Of a stretch of DNA of 64,000 bases, positions 12,001 through 23,726 are shown piece after piece. Below the pieces are notes generated by a model. That model was given only the letters and a program-made list of their open reading frames with translations. It did no database searches and was not told the DNA's origin. Positions within the stretch are counted from its first letter, which is position 1. The number at the start of each line of letters is the position of its first letter. Made by a program: the position numbers and the translations under genes. Source of the stretch: Lathyrus oleraceus (lineage: Eukaryota > Streptophyta > Magnoliopsida > Fabales > Fabaceae); NCBI RefSeq assembly GCF_024323335.1, contig NC_066584.1, positions 272,281,618 to 272,345,617 of the forward strand, written 5' to 3'.

Positions 12001-13110
12001 TATGCAAGTAAGATAACCAAGACATTCAATCATTCACGCCTAAAGATGTTCAACCTATGTTAAGCCCCAAAGACTTTATTTATAATCTTGCTTTAGGGCT
12101 CGATATAAGTCTCTCCTAAAAGGTTAAACTCCTTTCCTGAGGGACTCAGCGTCTCATCAGTCGGGCTATGCATCAGAACATTTGAGGACCTTAGATTCCT
12201 TTAATTAATTAGATTATCTCCTGAGGGAATTAATGTCTCTAAGGGAGGGGTTATTTCTAATCATTCACGCCTAAAGAGGAATGACATATGTCAAGCCATG
12301 GAGACTTGATTTCTAGTCTTGCTTGAGGGCTCGACAAAAGTCCATCCTAAAAGGGTAGATGCCTTACCGGAGAGACTCAGTGTCACATCAGACGAGCTAC
12401 ATATCACATAATATGAGGAACTTACATTCCACAAACTAATTATACTCTCTCCTGAGAGACTTAGTGTCTCTGTGGGTGAGATTATTTTCAATAACTCACG
12501 CCTAAAGAGGAGTGACCTATCTCAAGCCCAGAGACTTGATTTTCAGTTTTACTTTAGGGCTCGATAGAAGTCCCGCTTGAAAGGTTAAATGGATCGCCAG
12601 AGGTACTGAGTATCTCATCAGTCGGGCTATGTATCATATCATCAGAGGAACTTAGATTCCTCAACTAATTAGACTCTTTCCTGAGGGACTAAGTGACTCC
12701 ACGGGCGGGGTTATTTCCAAAAATTCATGCCTAAAGAGGTTGACCCATGTCAAGATTCAGAAACTTGATTTTCAGTCCTGCTTTAGGGCTCAATAGAAGT
12801 CTCGCGAGATAGGTTAACACCTCCCCTGAGGGACTCGGTGTCTCACCATCTAGGCTATGTATCTCATCACCTGAGGAACTTAGATTCCTCAAACTAATTC
12901 AAATCTCTCCTGAAGGAATTAGCATCTCTGTGGGTGGGAATATTTCCAATAATTCACTCTTAAAGAGGCGCAACTTATGTCAAGCTCAGAAACTTGGTTC
13001 CTAGTCTTGCTAGAGGGCTTTATAAAAGTACCACCTAAAAGGGGTAAAACACCTTTCCTAAGAGACGCAGTGTCTTGCCATCCAGGCTAGACATTATTGT
13101 ACTTAGAGAG
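12001..13110. repeat. Diverged 230 bp tandem repeat, about 5 copies
   Basis: The phrase AWTCACGCCTAAAGAGG or a close variant starts at 12031, 12262, 12493, 12722 and 12951 (spacings 231, 231, 229, 229). Each unit also contains a CTGAGGGACTCAGTGTCTC-like and a GGGCTATGTATCATCA-like segment. Copies differ at many sites, so the array is old. I do not recognise the family. It may be part of a decayed LTR or a satellite-like array. Confidence 0.8.
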
Positions 13111-13975
13111 ATGAGACTCCTAAGGCTGACCAAAAAATCGCGAGTGGAAAAACCAGTGCTCGGGATACTCTCATTAGTTGCAAATGGAAAACACTTCACC
13201 TTCTGCCAAATACCTCGTGCATGAGGGGACTATGCAGTGTTATATTTACGAATGGCCTTACCTAGGGAGACGCCCTGGGACCTCTCTAGAAAAGACGATG
13301 ATGAAAGGTTACTCAGAGGGAGATACCTTCTAGCCATATGGGGAAAATGTGGGATAAGATGTGTCTTGGATAAAAAGAAAGTCAAAGTTATTATTGACCC
13401 ATGACCCATTTCCCTAGGAAATAGAGATTCAACTGTCCACTATTTGACTAAGTGGATGGTGGTCTTTTTCGAGGAAAGCCTAGGTCTTAGACATTCTCCA
13501 CAACTCAAATAACACCACATTCACTATCGTCTTAACATACACGATCAACCTAACTGCCCGCCTGCAATAAAGCAGTGCTGGCCACCAACATGGCCTTTCA
13601 CCTCACATGATCTGGTCCCTTAAATATACTCAAACACCACCCTACCAAACCTTTTTCCGCTATGAACAAGCCCTCACCATCAAAACATATTATATACCTA
13701 CTAAGGCCTATGAGTCTCCTTTACCTTACTGTGGGAGTACACACACCTTTTTTTTTATAAATACACACTTTAAATTTCTTGATGGGTTGTATGAATATTT
13801 AGAAAATATAGATAAGTTTCTTAAATAATTGAGAGAGTGAAATAATATAAAAATATAGTGAGACCCATTTAAAAAACTCAAATAAATATAATGGATGTGA
13901 ATGCTCTTAGTAGGTAAAAATGTATACGCACCATCGTAAGAAAGTTTTCCATTTTCCCATATTGGGTGCCACCAT
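13111..13975. other. Unassigned decayed sequence, possibly old LTR
   Basis: No gene recognised. It includes a TATA-like CCTTAAATATACT near 13618 and a segment AAATACCTCGTGCATGAGGGG near 13206 that resembles the unit of the 62 bp repeat at 18258. This suggests that both come from one decayed element. The plus-strand ORF at 13607-13828 has no motif and is probably chance. Confidence 0.35.
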
Positions 13976-14099
13976 ATTAACTAGTACAAGAGAGTCATCA
14001 GAGGGTAAAAATAATACAAAAACAATACATGAGCGATGTATTAACTAGTACAAAAGAGTCATCAGGGGGTATAAATAGCACAACAACAATGCAAGAGCA
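13976..14099. repeat. 64 bp direct tandem duplication
   Basis: ATTAACTAGTACAAGAGAG at 13976 recurs at 14040 as ATTAACTAGTACAAAAGAG, followed in both copies by TCATCAG, a short A-rich run and ACAATRCA(T/A)GAGC. Two copies only. Confidence 0.85.
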
Positions 14100-14174
14100 A
14101 GCAATTTTACTTAAAACACCTTTAGTTCATACAATGACGATTTGTAAAGTAGCAGTCGATTATCACATTTATAG

Positions 14175-14740
14175 TAGACATGGTAATAAAATCCATATAT
14201 GCGGGTACCCGTCCGAATCCACCCCAAGTTTGATGAGGAAAACCCGTTTTGACTGAGTTCGGGTATGAGTTTAGGTTTTTCCCAATTTTAAAAGATGGGT
14301 ACTTGGCGTGTAATTGGAACACTAGTATTCACCCCGAACTTTTCCACGAACCCCCATTTATAATTTGGAATTTTTCATTTTGATAATTTATAATATTAAC
14401 TGTTTGATTAGTAGATTGATATTTTAATTTGTACTTTATTATTTGAATTAAAATATTTTCACGATTGTTTATTTTATTATGTCTAATATTAATTAAAGTT
14501 CAGGATAAATCATTGGTTTGGGGAAATTGATTATTTTAATCTATAATATTGATTATGATGTGGGAATGAGACGTTATAAGGATACTTGCGGAGATATCCG
14601 AACCTGTTTGAGACGGGGTTTGAGTTTAATTACTTATTCTCGTTTAGATTTTGGATGAAGAACGAGTTTTTAACTGAGATTTAGATTTAGGTTCGAGAAG
14701 GACAAAATTCGTCCTCGCTCCACTCCTTTTGCCATGCCTA
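14175..14740. mobile_element. Candidate non-autonomous hAT-like element (566 bp)
   Basis: The left end TAGACATGGTAA and the inverted right end TAGGCATGGCAA form short imperfect terminal inverted repeats of the YARNG type. The flanks ATTTATAG (14167-14174) and ATTTACAC (14741-14748) would be an 8 bp duplication with two mismatches. The body contains GCGGGTACCCGTCCGAATCC and other GGGT/ACCC-rich phrases seen in plant hAT-type miniature elements. No transposase. The mismatched duplication keeps confidence moderate. Confidence 0.5.
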
Positions 14741-14748
14741 ATTTACAC

Positions 14749-15641
14749 ATATGACGAACCACCATAGAATCTTTATACTATTTTAATACTATTTGTCTCT
14801 CAATATCTCATCCTCCTGTTATATAAAGGAACTTCATTTTTGAAAAAAAAAACTTCATTTTAAATAATGATGTTGACGAACGTCCCACTAAGGTGTTCAA
14901 TTTAACCAGAAATACAAGTTATTCATATCTTCTTGATCTAAATTTAATTTTTAAACCCGATTAATTTTAGATAAAATGGACCTTCAAATTTAATACTTTG
15001 GACATCCATATTTAAAAATATAACTAAATTAGTCTTTATTTTTTAAAATAATAAAAGTCTAAAGTTTTAAAAAGTTTCTAAAATTAATTTTCTACTGATC
15101 TTTTTAAATATCTCTCTTTCAATAACTTTTTTTTGGATGATAAAATTTTAAAAAATTAATTAAATTTTAAGTTATTTCATATCCCTTTTTATAAAAAATT
15201 ATTTTTTAAATATATATATTTTTAAAAATTATAATTTTAACTATGATTTGATCTTCAATAATATATTTATGTTATAGAATATCAAAATTAACATTTTAAT
15301 TTATAAAAAATAAATTTAAAAAACTTACAATATTTTCAAAAATATTTTTATAAAAATCATTTTTAAAACTATAAAAGAGATATTATTTTATAAAAGGTCA
15401 CACCCATAATCATACTAATAAAATCAAATTACCCTTTTGTCATTGCTATTATTTTGTTGATTGTTTCAACTTCTAATACTACTTTGGATTTTGGAGTTTC
15501 CATAAATGTCATCATTATTTCGTTACCTTCACTTTTGTTGTTAGTAAGAAAGAAGTATATTTAGTGAATAAAATGAAATAAGAAAATGGATATTTTTATT
15601 TGACTATAAGTGTCATTGGTATAAAAGTAATTTTAATATAT
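14749..15641. other. AT-rich intergenic sequence
   Basis: Strongly AT-rich with long A and T runs. No ORF, repeat or element boundary could be supported. Confidence 0.6.
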
Positions 15642-15786
15642 ATATCATCGGATCACTATTATAAATAAATTCAATTTTTTTAATATATTTAACCGTTAAT
15701 GTATTTAAAGTATTTATGGACTAGATACATTAATTGTCAAATGTATTAAAAAAGTCAAATTTACTTATAATAGTGTCCGAGGATAT
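15642..15786. mobile_element. Stowaway-like MITE (about 145 bp)
   Basis: The segment is nearly a single large inverted repeat. CACTATTATAAATAAATTCA at 15654 mirrors the reverse complement of the right arm, CACTATTATAAGTAAATTTG (ending 15775). The match extends outwards as TATATC(A/C)TCGGA on both sides. The length, palindromic body, TCGGN-CACTATTATAAG ends and flanking TA fit the Stowaway (Tc1/mariner-derived) type. No coding capacity. Confidence 0.75.
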
Positions 15787-16230
15787 ACATGTTTTAGTAC
15801 AATTTTACAACCCATTTTTATGCGATTATTTTTTAACATATAAATTCATTTTTAAAAATTGGTGTTTTGATTGAAACATCAATTGTAAAAACATAACATA
15901 GAGTTTGAAAAATTAGAGTTATATGCCTGAAGCCAATTTTAAATTGAAAATCAATTATAAACTTTAAAATTGATTATGAAGTCTATAATCGATTTTAAAA
16001 TTTGTTTACGGATATAATCGATTTTGTAAAAACAAAATTAATTATGTGGATTGGTTATGATATCCGATTATAATAAATGATTAGAGATTGCTTGTGGATG
16101 GATTATGTGAATAATTCAACCATAAGCATATATAACGTCTACACATTAAAGACAAAGGTTCTAGGATAAAATTTCAACACTTTCTAAGGGCAACTATAGA
16201 GTAAGAATACCAACAACAATGGTACACGAA
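15787..16230. other. AT-rich sequence without recognised features
   Basis: Contains several repeats of short phrases such as AATCGATTTTAAA and AAATTGATTATG near 15970-16080 but no gene or element that I can support. Confidence 0.5.
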
Positions 16231-17170
16231 ATGAGCATCACCCTTCTTCTTTTTCTCTTCCTCCAACTTCGCCAAAACTGATGTGTTTCCTCGTGCTCCT
16301 TCTCAAGGACAACAAACCTTCCAGACGATGTATCCAACATCGTCTTGTTGACACAAAACTCTCCTTTGTCTTACTTCGATCGACCTTCCACTTTCCCGCA
16401 TTCCTCTCCGTCAAGTCATAGTTTTCAAACTTGGGTTTTCCCATAAAAGTGCTCAAGAGTATACAAGTTACCATTGTTTGAAAGAGATGCCTCAAGCACA
16501 TTTTCATCGTCCTCTCCATGACAATCGACGCATCATGGTGATCATCTATGAACCAGATGTCGTCAAATTCCTTATCCTAGAAGAAGGAGGTCACCACACC
16601 ATCGTCTGATCCTGCCTCCAAGTCGATATAAATTTCCCCTGGCTTGGCCTTATGTTTCTTTTCCCTAGGAGAAGATATAGTGTCCACATGCAAGAGTCTC
16701 ACAACAGAGATACGCGTAGCCAAAATGTTATGCTCTCGTCCATAAACATATTCTTTTTTGGAATATGTGTCAGTAAACTAGACATATTTATTTTTTGAGT
16801 AACGAACACTACCTCGCCTCTCTTTTCCATCGCCTTCTCTAACAACACTTTATTTTTTGAAACCGAAAATGGAGTTATCTAGTATGCATAAAACCATCAA
16901 GATTGAAAAAGAGAATAAATAAGGAATACTAAAGGTGATACAAAGAAAATACACTTACGTAAATAAATTTAAATCTCTGACTTATCCCCTTCATACTCCA
17001 TCAACTCCGTAACGTTCCGAATGCAAAAATCTTCTAAAAACTTAACACCATCCTTCTTTGCCTTAATAAGTTTATCGTAGTCAAAAACCAGTAATGACAT
17101 AGGCTTGTTTGACCAGTAAAGAGGAAATTAATACAATATTTCCTACTCAAATATAATATTGGACATTCGT
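16231..17170 (-). pseudogene. Decayed intron-containing ORF of retroelement-associated type
   Basis: On the minus strand 17140-16990 reads LYWSNKPMSLLVFDYDKLI then AKKDGVKFLEDFCIRNVTEL, a composition I associate with uncharacterised ORFs found next to legume retroelements. Just downstream a consensus splice donor GTAAGT (about 16961) follows. After a probable intron, 16519-16238 is an open charged segment (MERTMKMCLRHLF.., KTKESFVSTRRCW..) that could form a coiled coil. In-frame stops are present. Function unknown. It may be an extra ORF of a decayed Tat-lineage element. Confidence 0.4.
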
Positions 17171-18257
17171 TGTCACCTCACACTCAGAAAAATTATCCTT
17201 TCAATTCTTGCAATTTGACGAGTAAAGGGTGAGAAGCCCCTTACCAGAAAGGGCACTTAGAAAAACCATGCTACCAATATCTACCCTTTTGTCCCATAAA
17301 ATGAAAATAAAATGCTCACATTATGCCTGATCTCAAGGGCCCCCGTAAAGGATCTTGAAACCCCTAATAAAGAACCATTTGTTGGGATTACATTGTGAGG
17401 GAGTGACGCTGACCGCCTTCAGTATACTGGCCTCAAAATGGTTAATGGGATTTTGACCCCCAAATCAGTTATAACACTACTGTACATAAAAAATTCTCAT
17501 TTAAAACCCCTTAAGGACGCCTCAACATGCCTTATCGACTTCCATGCAAGACTCTAGTAAAACATAATTTTTATTCCCAGTGGACGTATATAAAAATATC
17601 CATGAAAAGGCCTTTACCCTTGATTCACTATTAAATAAAGAGTAAATGCACTCCACTTTAATGCAAAAGACACCCAAACCTTGTGACTAATGTCTCCTTC
17701 AGAGTCCCACCAACCTAGGGTAAGAAAAGACCTAAATAACATCAATATTGTTAATCTCTTTGTTGTCAGAGATATTATAACTACTAATGTAACTCATAAA
17801 CATCATTATTTCAACAAATATATAAATCACTCCATAATCTGCTAGCCTCAAAATCTCACAACAATGGTGCCACAACTCTCACTTCCCCTCGCGGGTATAA
17901 AGCTAAACTGCATTACCACTAGACTTACAATCCCTATGAAATGAAGACAATACCTATGGTAGGGATTCGTGAGAAGCATTCGGAGGACATTGATACTTTG
18001 TCGCCACGAGGAAAGCCATCATTGGTTTGATATAGAGTGAATGGATTTTCTCGCAAGCATGTAAGTTGGTAGGCAGGCCATATTAACTAGTCCTTCAGAA
18101 GATTTTTTTTAATCATTTCCATCATTAATGACACACTTAGTCTTCTAAATAGGTTCATTGATCAGGAAATAAACAGTCTAATTTACTTAGACGACCACAA
18201 TCAAATTCAATCTTAAACCAATATGTGACATCATTGTTACACCACCTTTAACATTTC
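17171..18257. other. Unassigned decayed sequence
   Basis: No ORF, terminal repeat or RNA gene recognised on either strand. Probably degraded retroelement sequence upstream of the 62 bp repeats. Confidence 0.4.
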
Positions 18258-18885
18258 GCCCCAACCACTTCGCCCTTGTAGGCCTCGTACTTGAGGGATA
18301 ATGGATTGTCATTTATTCTCCATTAACCACTTCTTCTTTATATGTCTCATACTTAAGGGACTATGAATTTTCATGTCTTCGCCTTCAACAACTTTGCCCT
18401 TACAGACATCATGCTTTAGAGATTATGGACAATAATATCTTCGCTCTCAACCACTTCGCTCTCCAGACCTAGTGATTGAGGGGCTATGAACTGTCATGTC
18501 TTCGCCTTTAAATTCCACATACTTGAAAGGCTATGAACCATCATCTCTTCGCCCTCAATCATTTCACCCTTATAGGCCTCGTGCTTCAGGAACTATGGCA
18601 TGTCATGTCTTCACCCTTAAATGCTACGCGCTTGAGAGATTATAGACTATCACATCTTTTCTCTCAATCACTTCACCTTAAAATACCTCATGTTTGGGGA
18701 ATTATGGATTGCTTCACTCTTAAACACCATGTGTTTGAAGGACTATGATTGTCATGTTTATGCCTCCAAACTACACTGCCCTTACAATTCTGGTACATGA
18801 ATGACTATGAACCGTTATATTTTTTCTTAAACTACTTCACCTTTATAAACCTCGTGCTTAAGGAACTTTGAACCACTATAATCCA
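18258..18885. repeat. Diverged tandem repeat, about 62 bp unit, about 10 copies
   Basis: The unit consensus is approximately ACTTCGCCCTTATAGGCCTC then GTGCTTGAGGGACTATGAAC then a CGTCATGTCTTCGCCCTCA segment. Successive copies vary strongly and some are shortened to about 50-55 bp. The region directly precedes the decayed gag fragment at 19090, so it may be LTR or leader sequence of that element. Confidence 0.8.
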
Positions 18886-19089
18886 AACATATTTTGATAC
18901 CATTTGTTGCAGACTATTAATGACTCAACTCCTTATGTTAATCTCGAGTTCACCACATCATCCATCATGATCGCGAATTATTCACTCTATAGATGATCAC
19001 CATCTGATGTGTTGAAAGAGTGATATGTTTTTATGGGTTATTTTTCCATCAAACATTATCGTCATTTAATATTTTCTACGATTATGAAA

Positions 19090-20140
19090 TTTTAGATTTT
19101 AGTTAAGAGGGGTTAAGGGTCTTCAATGTGAGACAAGGACATTTTGAGTCCTTGCATGAATGCTTAACATGTTCCAAAGAAGCCACTATTAAAGTGGCGA
19201 ATATTAACAAAGAAATGTTCATAGGATCTTTTGAAAATGGGTTAAATATCAGACACTTCAATGAATAGCTCGTCCAAAAATTTGTTGATTCAATAAAGGA
19301 GATAATGATGGAGGTCTAAACATTACATCAATGTGGAGGAGAGTAACGCAAAGAAAAGAGCCAAAGACGCCAACTAAAGAAGTAATGATGGGTGAGACTC
19401 CTCCATTCAATGCAAGAACAATTATCCACAATCAATCAGAGATAGAGGAACCTTCAAACCATCGCCAATGAGGTATGCGAAGAACTACATGTTATTGATT
19501 ATAAAGAGAGAGAAAAAATATATAAAGAAGTATATCATACGAAGGTCATTCCCAAAAATCATTCCCAAGGTGGGAGGTTATATGAAACAAATCTAATAAA
19601 AGGTGTAAGTATCACAACGTAAAAGGCCAAGACATAGATGACTGCCACCAAGTAAAGAAGGAGACCAAGAGGCTCATGCAAGAATGTCATCATTTGACCA
19701 TGAATAGAAGGTACAAATAACAATAATGAATAGGTAGACACTAAAGGGAACCAATTATCCATACCCAAAACACTAGAGTGGGGCGGTTCGCTAGAGGAGG
19801 CGACTCGATTTTGTCACACAAAAGATATGCTCGCAAAGTAATGCACATTAAATATTCACATGAAAAACCTCGTTTGTCTTAGGTGCCCCAAGTCAATTTC
19901 ACAGACATAAACATCTCCATATTTCTTCTTTACGAGGATGATGATGTGGCTATCAACATCCAATAGTTTAATAGAATTATAAATTGATTATTGATAGACC
20001 TCACAGTTCATCTAACGTTCTCTACTAGGACGCCTTTGAGCGGATACAATTAGATCCCTAACACATACAACCCTTTAAAATCCCTAGTAAGATTCTTATG
20101 TGAGAATGTGCAGGTCAATGGATACATGTAAATCATTATA
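19090..20140 (+). pseudogene. Decayed Tat-lineage Ty3-gypsy gag and start of protease
   Basis: Plus-strand frames give HFESLHECLTCSKEATIK and NKEMFIGSFENGLNIRHFNE (about 19140-19270), then the zinc-knuckle-like CKYHNVKGQDIDDCHQVKKE (about 19602-19660). This is a C-x2-H-x4-G-x4-C array with the usual Gly-His replaced by Gly-Gln. Further on, ILSHKRYARKVMHIKYSHEK and DDDVAINIQ correspond to the Gag-protease linker, and FLCENVQVNGYM (about 20095-20130) to the segment after the protease active site. Many stops and frameshifts. It is much older than the neighbouring elements. Confidence 0.6.
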
Positions 20141-20435
20141 ATTTTTTAGTGGGCAAAAACAAAAAACAAAAACACCATGAAATTGCATTGCAGTCGGTAT
20201 CGTTATTTGATGTCTGTCAATTATTTAATCTTTGTGTGTTTGCAATTTGATGTAACACACTTGTATTATTTGTTTATAATTTGCGTGTAACTTTATGCGT
20301 TATTGTTAGATATTCCATTAGTTTTGGATCCATATAAATGTGTTTTAGCCTTTTTACAATTTTATTCAAGTCAAAATATTGAGTGTTAGTTGAATCTAAT
20401 GTTAGAAGTCTTAAATCAAGGTTTTTGAAAGTTAT
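20141..20435. other. Unassigned AT-rich sequence
   Basis: No feature recognised. T-rich with ATTATTTGTTTATAATTTG-like runs. Confidence 0.4.
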
Positions 20436-20765
20436 GATTCGAATCAAACATGTTGTGATTCAAATTATGAACTTGATTGGAAGTGAAGAATTTACCTCTA
20501 CCAGTCTAATTTGAATCAAAGATGTTTGTGATTCGAATCACAGTGCTTCCTGACTCGAATCACAAGATTGGTCATTCGAATCAAAGTCATCCAAATTTCT
20601 TTAAAACTAAGTGTGATTTAAATTACACATTTCTTGACTCGATCACACCTCCATACTTGATTCAAATCACTAGTAAAAAACTTTTTCACTTCACTACCTT
20701 TGATTCACTTCATTATTTATTTTATTCAAATCACAACAACATACAATTTGACTCAAATCACATTA
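20436..20765. repeat. Cluster of palindromic GTGATTCGAATCAC-like motifs
   Basis: About eleven copies or close variants of (GTG)ATTCGAAT(CAC) occur in 330 bp. They include GATTCGAATC at 20436, the perfect 14 bp palindrome GTGATTCGAATCAC at 20528, GACTCGAATCACA at 20552, CATTCGAATCAAAG at 20573, and weaker ATTCAAATCAC and ACTCAAATCACAT versions to 20765. No ORF is involved. Confidence 0.75.
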
Positions 20766-20936
20766 TTTTTTCCCCATATTTTTGTGTCTTACCTCTAACA
20801 CCTATTTGAACCCTTTTTGTTTCTTCCTTTAAATAATGATGAATCATCTGATGAAAACGTCATTGTTGACAATGTAAGTCAATGACACTTGTTGATCACA
20901 AGTGGTGATCACAATTGAGATAAACTCTTTGATAAG

Positions 20937-21767
20937 TGTTAGCTCATAATTTTGACGCCTATTAAGAATTACCAAAAAAGGAAATCCTATGTATAGTTGT
21001 TTTCGACCAGGAGGTGATATTCGACCAGATGGAGGTGTTTCGACTGGATAAGAGTAATAAGAGTCAACATGCAGTTGAGACTTCGGAAATATCTCAAAGC
21101 GGTTGAAGACGGTTTTCGATTAGAGGTTCAAAATTCAAATAAAGGAGGGAATTTTGCTCTTATCTGGAACTGTTGAAAGTACACGTGGATCATAATGGAT
21201 AGTTACATCCATGTAAGGCGCCATGTGTCTCGACGTGATTGAAGGGCCGTCAGAGACGGTTATTTCGATCCAGTATAAATAAAGGGTCTTAGTGTTAGGA
21301 TAAGGAGTGTAAAAGTGTGTGCAGAGTCTGTAAATTTATGAAGTATTTATGTGAAGAAGAATCATAAATCACAGAATGTATGTTTTTTTACACCATTGTT
21401 AGTTATTTTAAAGCAATACAAATTTTATCTTTATCTTTCCAAAACTACATTTTTTACTGCTTTGTTCCAAACACTCTTCCTTTACTTCGTCATTTTAAAG
21501 TCTTAAATTTCTTTGCTTTGAACACTTACTTTTTCCAGTTGTTTATTATCATCCATGTACAATTTCTCTCTTTAAACCCATATTAGCCTTTTACTATAAA
21601 GTTATAATCACTAGTCCCACGACTACTGTCAAAGTGTTCACGATTATTAAAACTTATTTTTAAACACAATTAGCACATGTCCTAGGATCAATCTGATTGA
21701 TCCTGTGAGTAACCAAATTTAGAAATTTGGAAGATCAACAGTTTATTACCAATTTTTATGGTAAACA
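20937..21767 (+). repeat. 5' LTR of the Tat element (831 bp)
   Basis: Starts TGTTAGCTCATAATTTTGAC and ends ..GGTAAACA. The same sequence returns at 54243-54747. TATAAATA at 21274-21281 is a good TATA box and is conserved in the 3' LTR at 54582-54589. The plus-strand ORF at 21380-21586 is inside the LTR and is not considered a gene. Confidence 0.9.
21274..21281 (+). promoter_or_regulatory. LTR TATA box TATAAATA
   Basis: TATAAATAAAGGGTC is preserved in both LTRs despite overall divergence of several percent, and lies at a plausible distance from the LTR start (338 bp). Confidence 0.65.
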
Positions 21768-21770
21768 AAT

Positions 21771-21788
21771 TGGCACGCCCAGTGGGAC
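21771..21788 (+). other. Primer binding site of the Tat element
   Basis: TGGCACGCCCAGTGGGAC begins three bases after the LTR end, the position of a tRNA primer site. I do not assign the tRNA. Confidence 0.7.
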
Positions 21789-21859
21789 GGTGCTAACATT
21801 TTGAATTATTTTTAGTTCTGGTTGTTAAGTCATTTTTTTGTTGGGAAAGGATTCGTTGT

Positions 21860-22889
21860 ATGTTATTGAGAAGTGGTAAAGTAGCCATAAACAATGAACA
21901 ACGACCAAGGAGAGAATCGCATACGAGGATGGCAAATGTAAATGCGCCAGATAATCAAAACTCTCAAAATCCAAAAACCAGTAACATAACGCCCCCTTCT
22001 TCTTCGATAAGGGAAAACACAACCACACCATACATGTTTGAAATAGTTCCATCTATGGTGAGTTCGGCACCTACACATTCGATTTCCCATACTGAACCAA
22101 TTTTAACCTATATTGGGCCTAGGGAACCTCCTTATACTCCCCCACCAATTAGAGATATTCCAAATGGGCCTTTGGTATCCCCTGGTTTCTCAATACCATT
22201 TGGTAGTCGAGAACAACCATACGGAATGCCAACTTCAATGATGGCTAATTTACATAACGATGGTTCTACTTTCTCAGAACCAGTGGTTAACATAAATTCT
22301 CCAGTACAAGGGTCTGGGGTTAACATGGGCCGAACTAACCAATCTTCAGGTTTGAGGCACCAGACACAACTATCTAGTCTTGCCAATAACTCCGCATCAG
22401 CGTGGAGGCAACAAATGTACAAAAGTAACCATGATATGGTCCAAATGTTAACCCAAACCTTGACCACCGTATTGAATCCTCTGATTCAAAATACGGCTCA
22501 GTCGAATAAACAAATGACAGCGCAGATGGCCCAAATGTCTGAATTCCTTGGTGTACCGCAACACCAGCGACAACCTTCTAGGGATTGGGTGAGAGAAAAT
22601 CAGGAAGCCACATTTGAAGAAGACCTTACTATCAACTAGATCCCACCAAATTAGGGGGGAGGAGCACTACCCCTTATGATCGAACCACAAATGCCCAGGG
22701 AACCTAGGGTGGTAATGGTAAATAGAAACCAAAATGCTGATGATATCATACGGCAAGTTCGACATGACGATTTGGTAAAAGATAATAATTTAGTAGCCAT
22801 GGTTGAGAGGATTATGGTGCGAAATGGGGTAAAATTTGGCCTACGAATTCCAAATTATACATCACATCTGTCAGAATATATCTTACAGG
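21860..22889 (+). pseudogene. Tat gag, first part (split by insertion)
   Basis: ATG at 21860 opens a Ser/Pro/Thr-rich N-terminal extension of 259 codons with a Gln/Met-rich end (about residues 195-235, MVQMLTQTLTTVLNPLIQ). Two in-frame TAG codons (22637, 22658) interrupt it. The same frame continues with DDIIRQVRHDDLVKDNNLVA and NGVKFGLRIPNYTSHLSEYI, up to the Gln codon 22886-22888 in the ACAGG target site. The rest of gag resumes in the same frame at 43863. Gag builds the particle. This copy is inactive. Confidence 0.85.
22885..22889. repeat. Target site duplication ACAGG, left
   Basis: Matches 43862-43866. The duplication lies within a gag codon pair of the Tat element, and the gag frame is continuous across it. 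Confidence 0.92.
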
Positions 22890-23726
22890 TGTCGCATTAC
22901 GCGAAAAACCGGCGGGAAAACAAGAACAACAGAGCCGCCACCGTGCGTTATTTATCCCAAAAGAGGGAAAGGAAACGCTCGAAGTAAACCTGGAAAAGAC
23001 ATGGTCTCGCGACCAAAGAGAATGGGATCGGGAGTCGGTTATGCGAAGGGAAGGTATTAGCACCCCAACGCATCCGTCGTACTCGACGGGATCCACGCAC
23101 AAAAGGAAGGAAAATGGTTGCTAAAACACTGCTCATAAACAAACACACTGGCTGAAAGAGACACAGGAAAACAAACAAGACTGACTCGGCAGGATATCGC
23201 ATCCTGGGCCTACTTAGTCTATCAAGCATAGACATCAGAGTCTAAGTAGTTCAGACTGGGGGAAAACATGCTCGCTAGGATATCGTATCCTATGTATACG
23301 TATCTTCTTGGACTAAGAAGAATCAGAGCATCCATAGCTCGGCTCACGCATGCCAAACCAAACGAAACACACACAGGCAAACCTGGAACCCGAATGCCAA
23401 TCGCTGGACTTATATCAGCTTCCGAACCAAACACACCCACACTGGAACCCGAATGCCAATCGCTGGACTTACATAAGCTTCCAAGCATACAACAAGAGGA
23501 TATGGAATGCCAATCGCTGGGCTTACATCCCTCTCCTGACACACACAAAGACAAAACAAAAAGACAAAAGGTTGCCCGGAGAGATCAGCTTAATCTCCTG
23601 CCTACGTACCTCATCTGGTATGAGGATCAGGGCGACGTAGTTCCCCTACGAAGGGACACAGGACTAGCCTAACCAGATAACAAAGGGAGACACAACTAGG
23701 GAGACTACGACTCGAGCCTAGATGTT
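22890..23726 (-). repeat. LTR A fragment (837 bp)
   Basis: Nearly identical to the first 837 bp of LTR B and LTR C. At GATGTT (23721-23726) it stops matching the LTR, which continues ATCATGCAAAT in B, and joins CTGGGTCGTGTC, the gag-coding sequence found at 37063. About 4 kb of LTR and 6.5 kb of internal region are missing at this junction. The ORFs that reappear in each LTR copy (e.g. 23268-23672) are repeat-associated and not considered genes. Confidence 0.9.

Noticed and set aside
13607..13828. 73-codon plus-strand ORF
   Set aside because: No motif, overlaps a TATA-like region and a T-run. Not supportable as a gene.
23268..23672. Repeated 134-codon plus-strand ORF (also at 26066 and 39402)
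   Set aside because: It is present only because the LTR is present three times. Translation is low-complexity repeat sequence with no domain, and the element is transcribed from the other strand.
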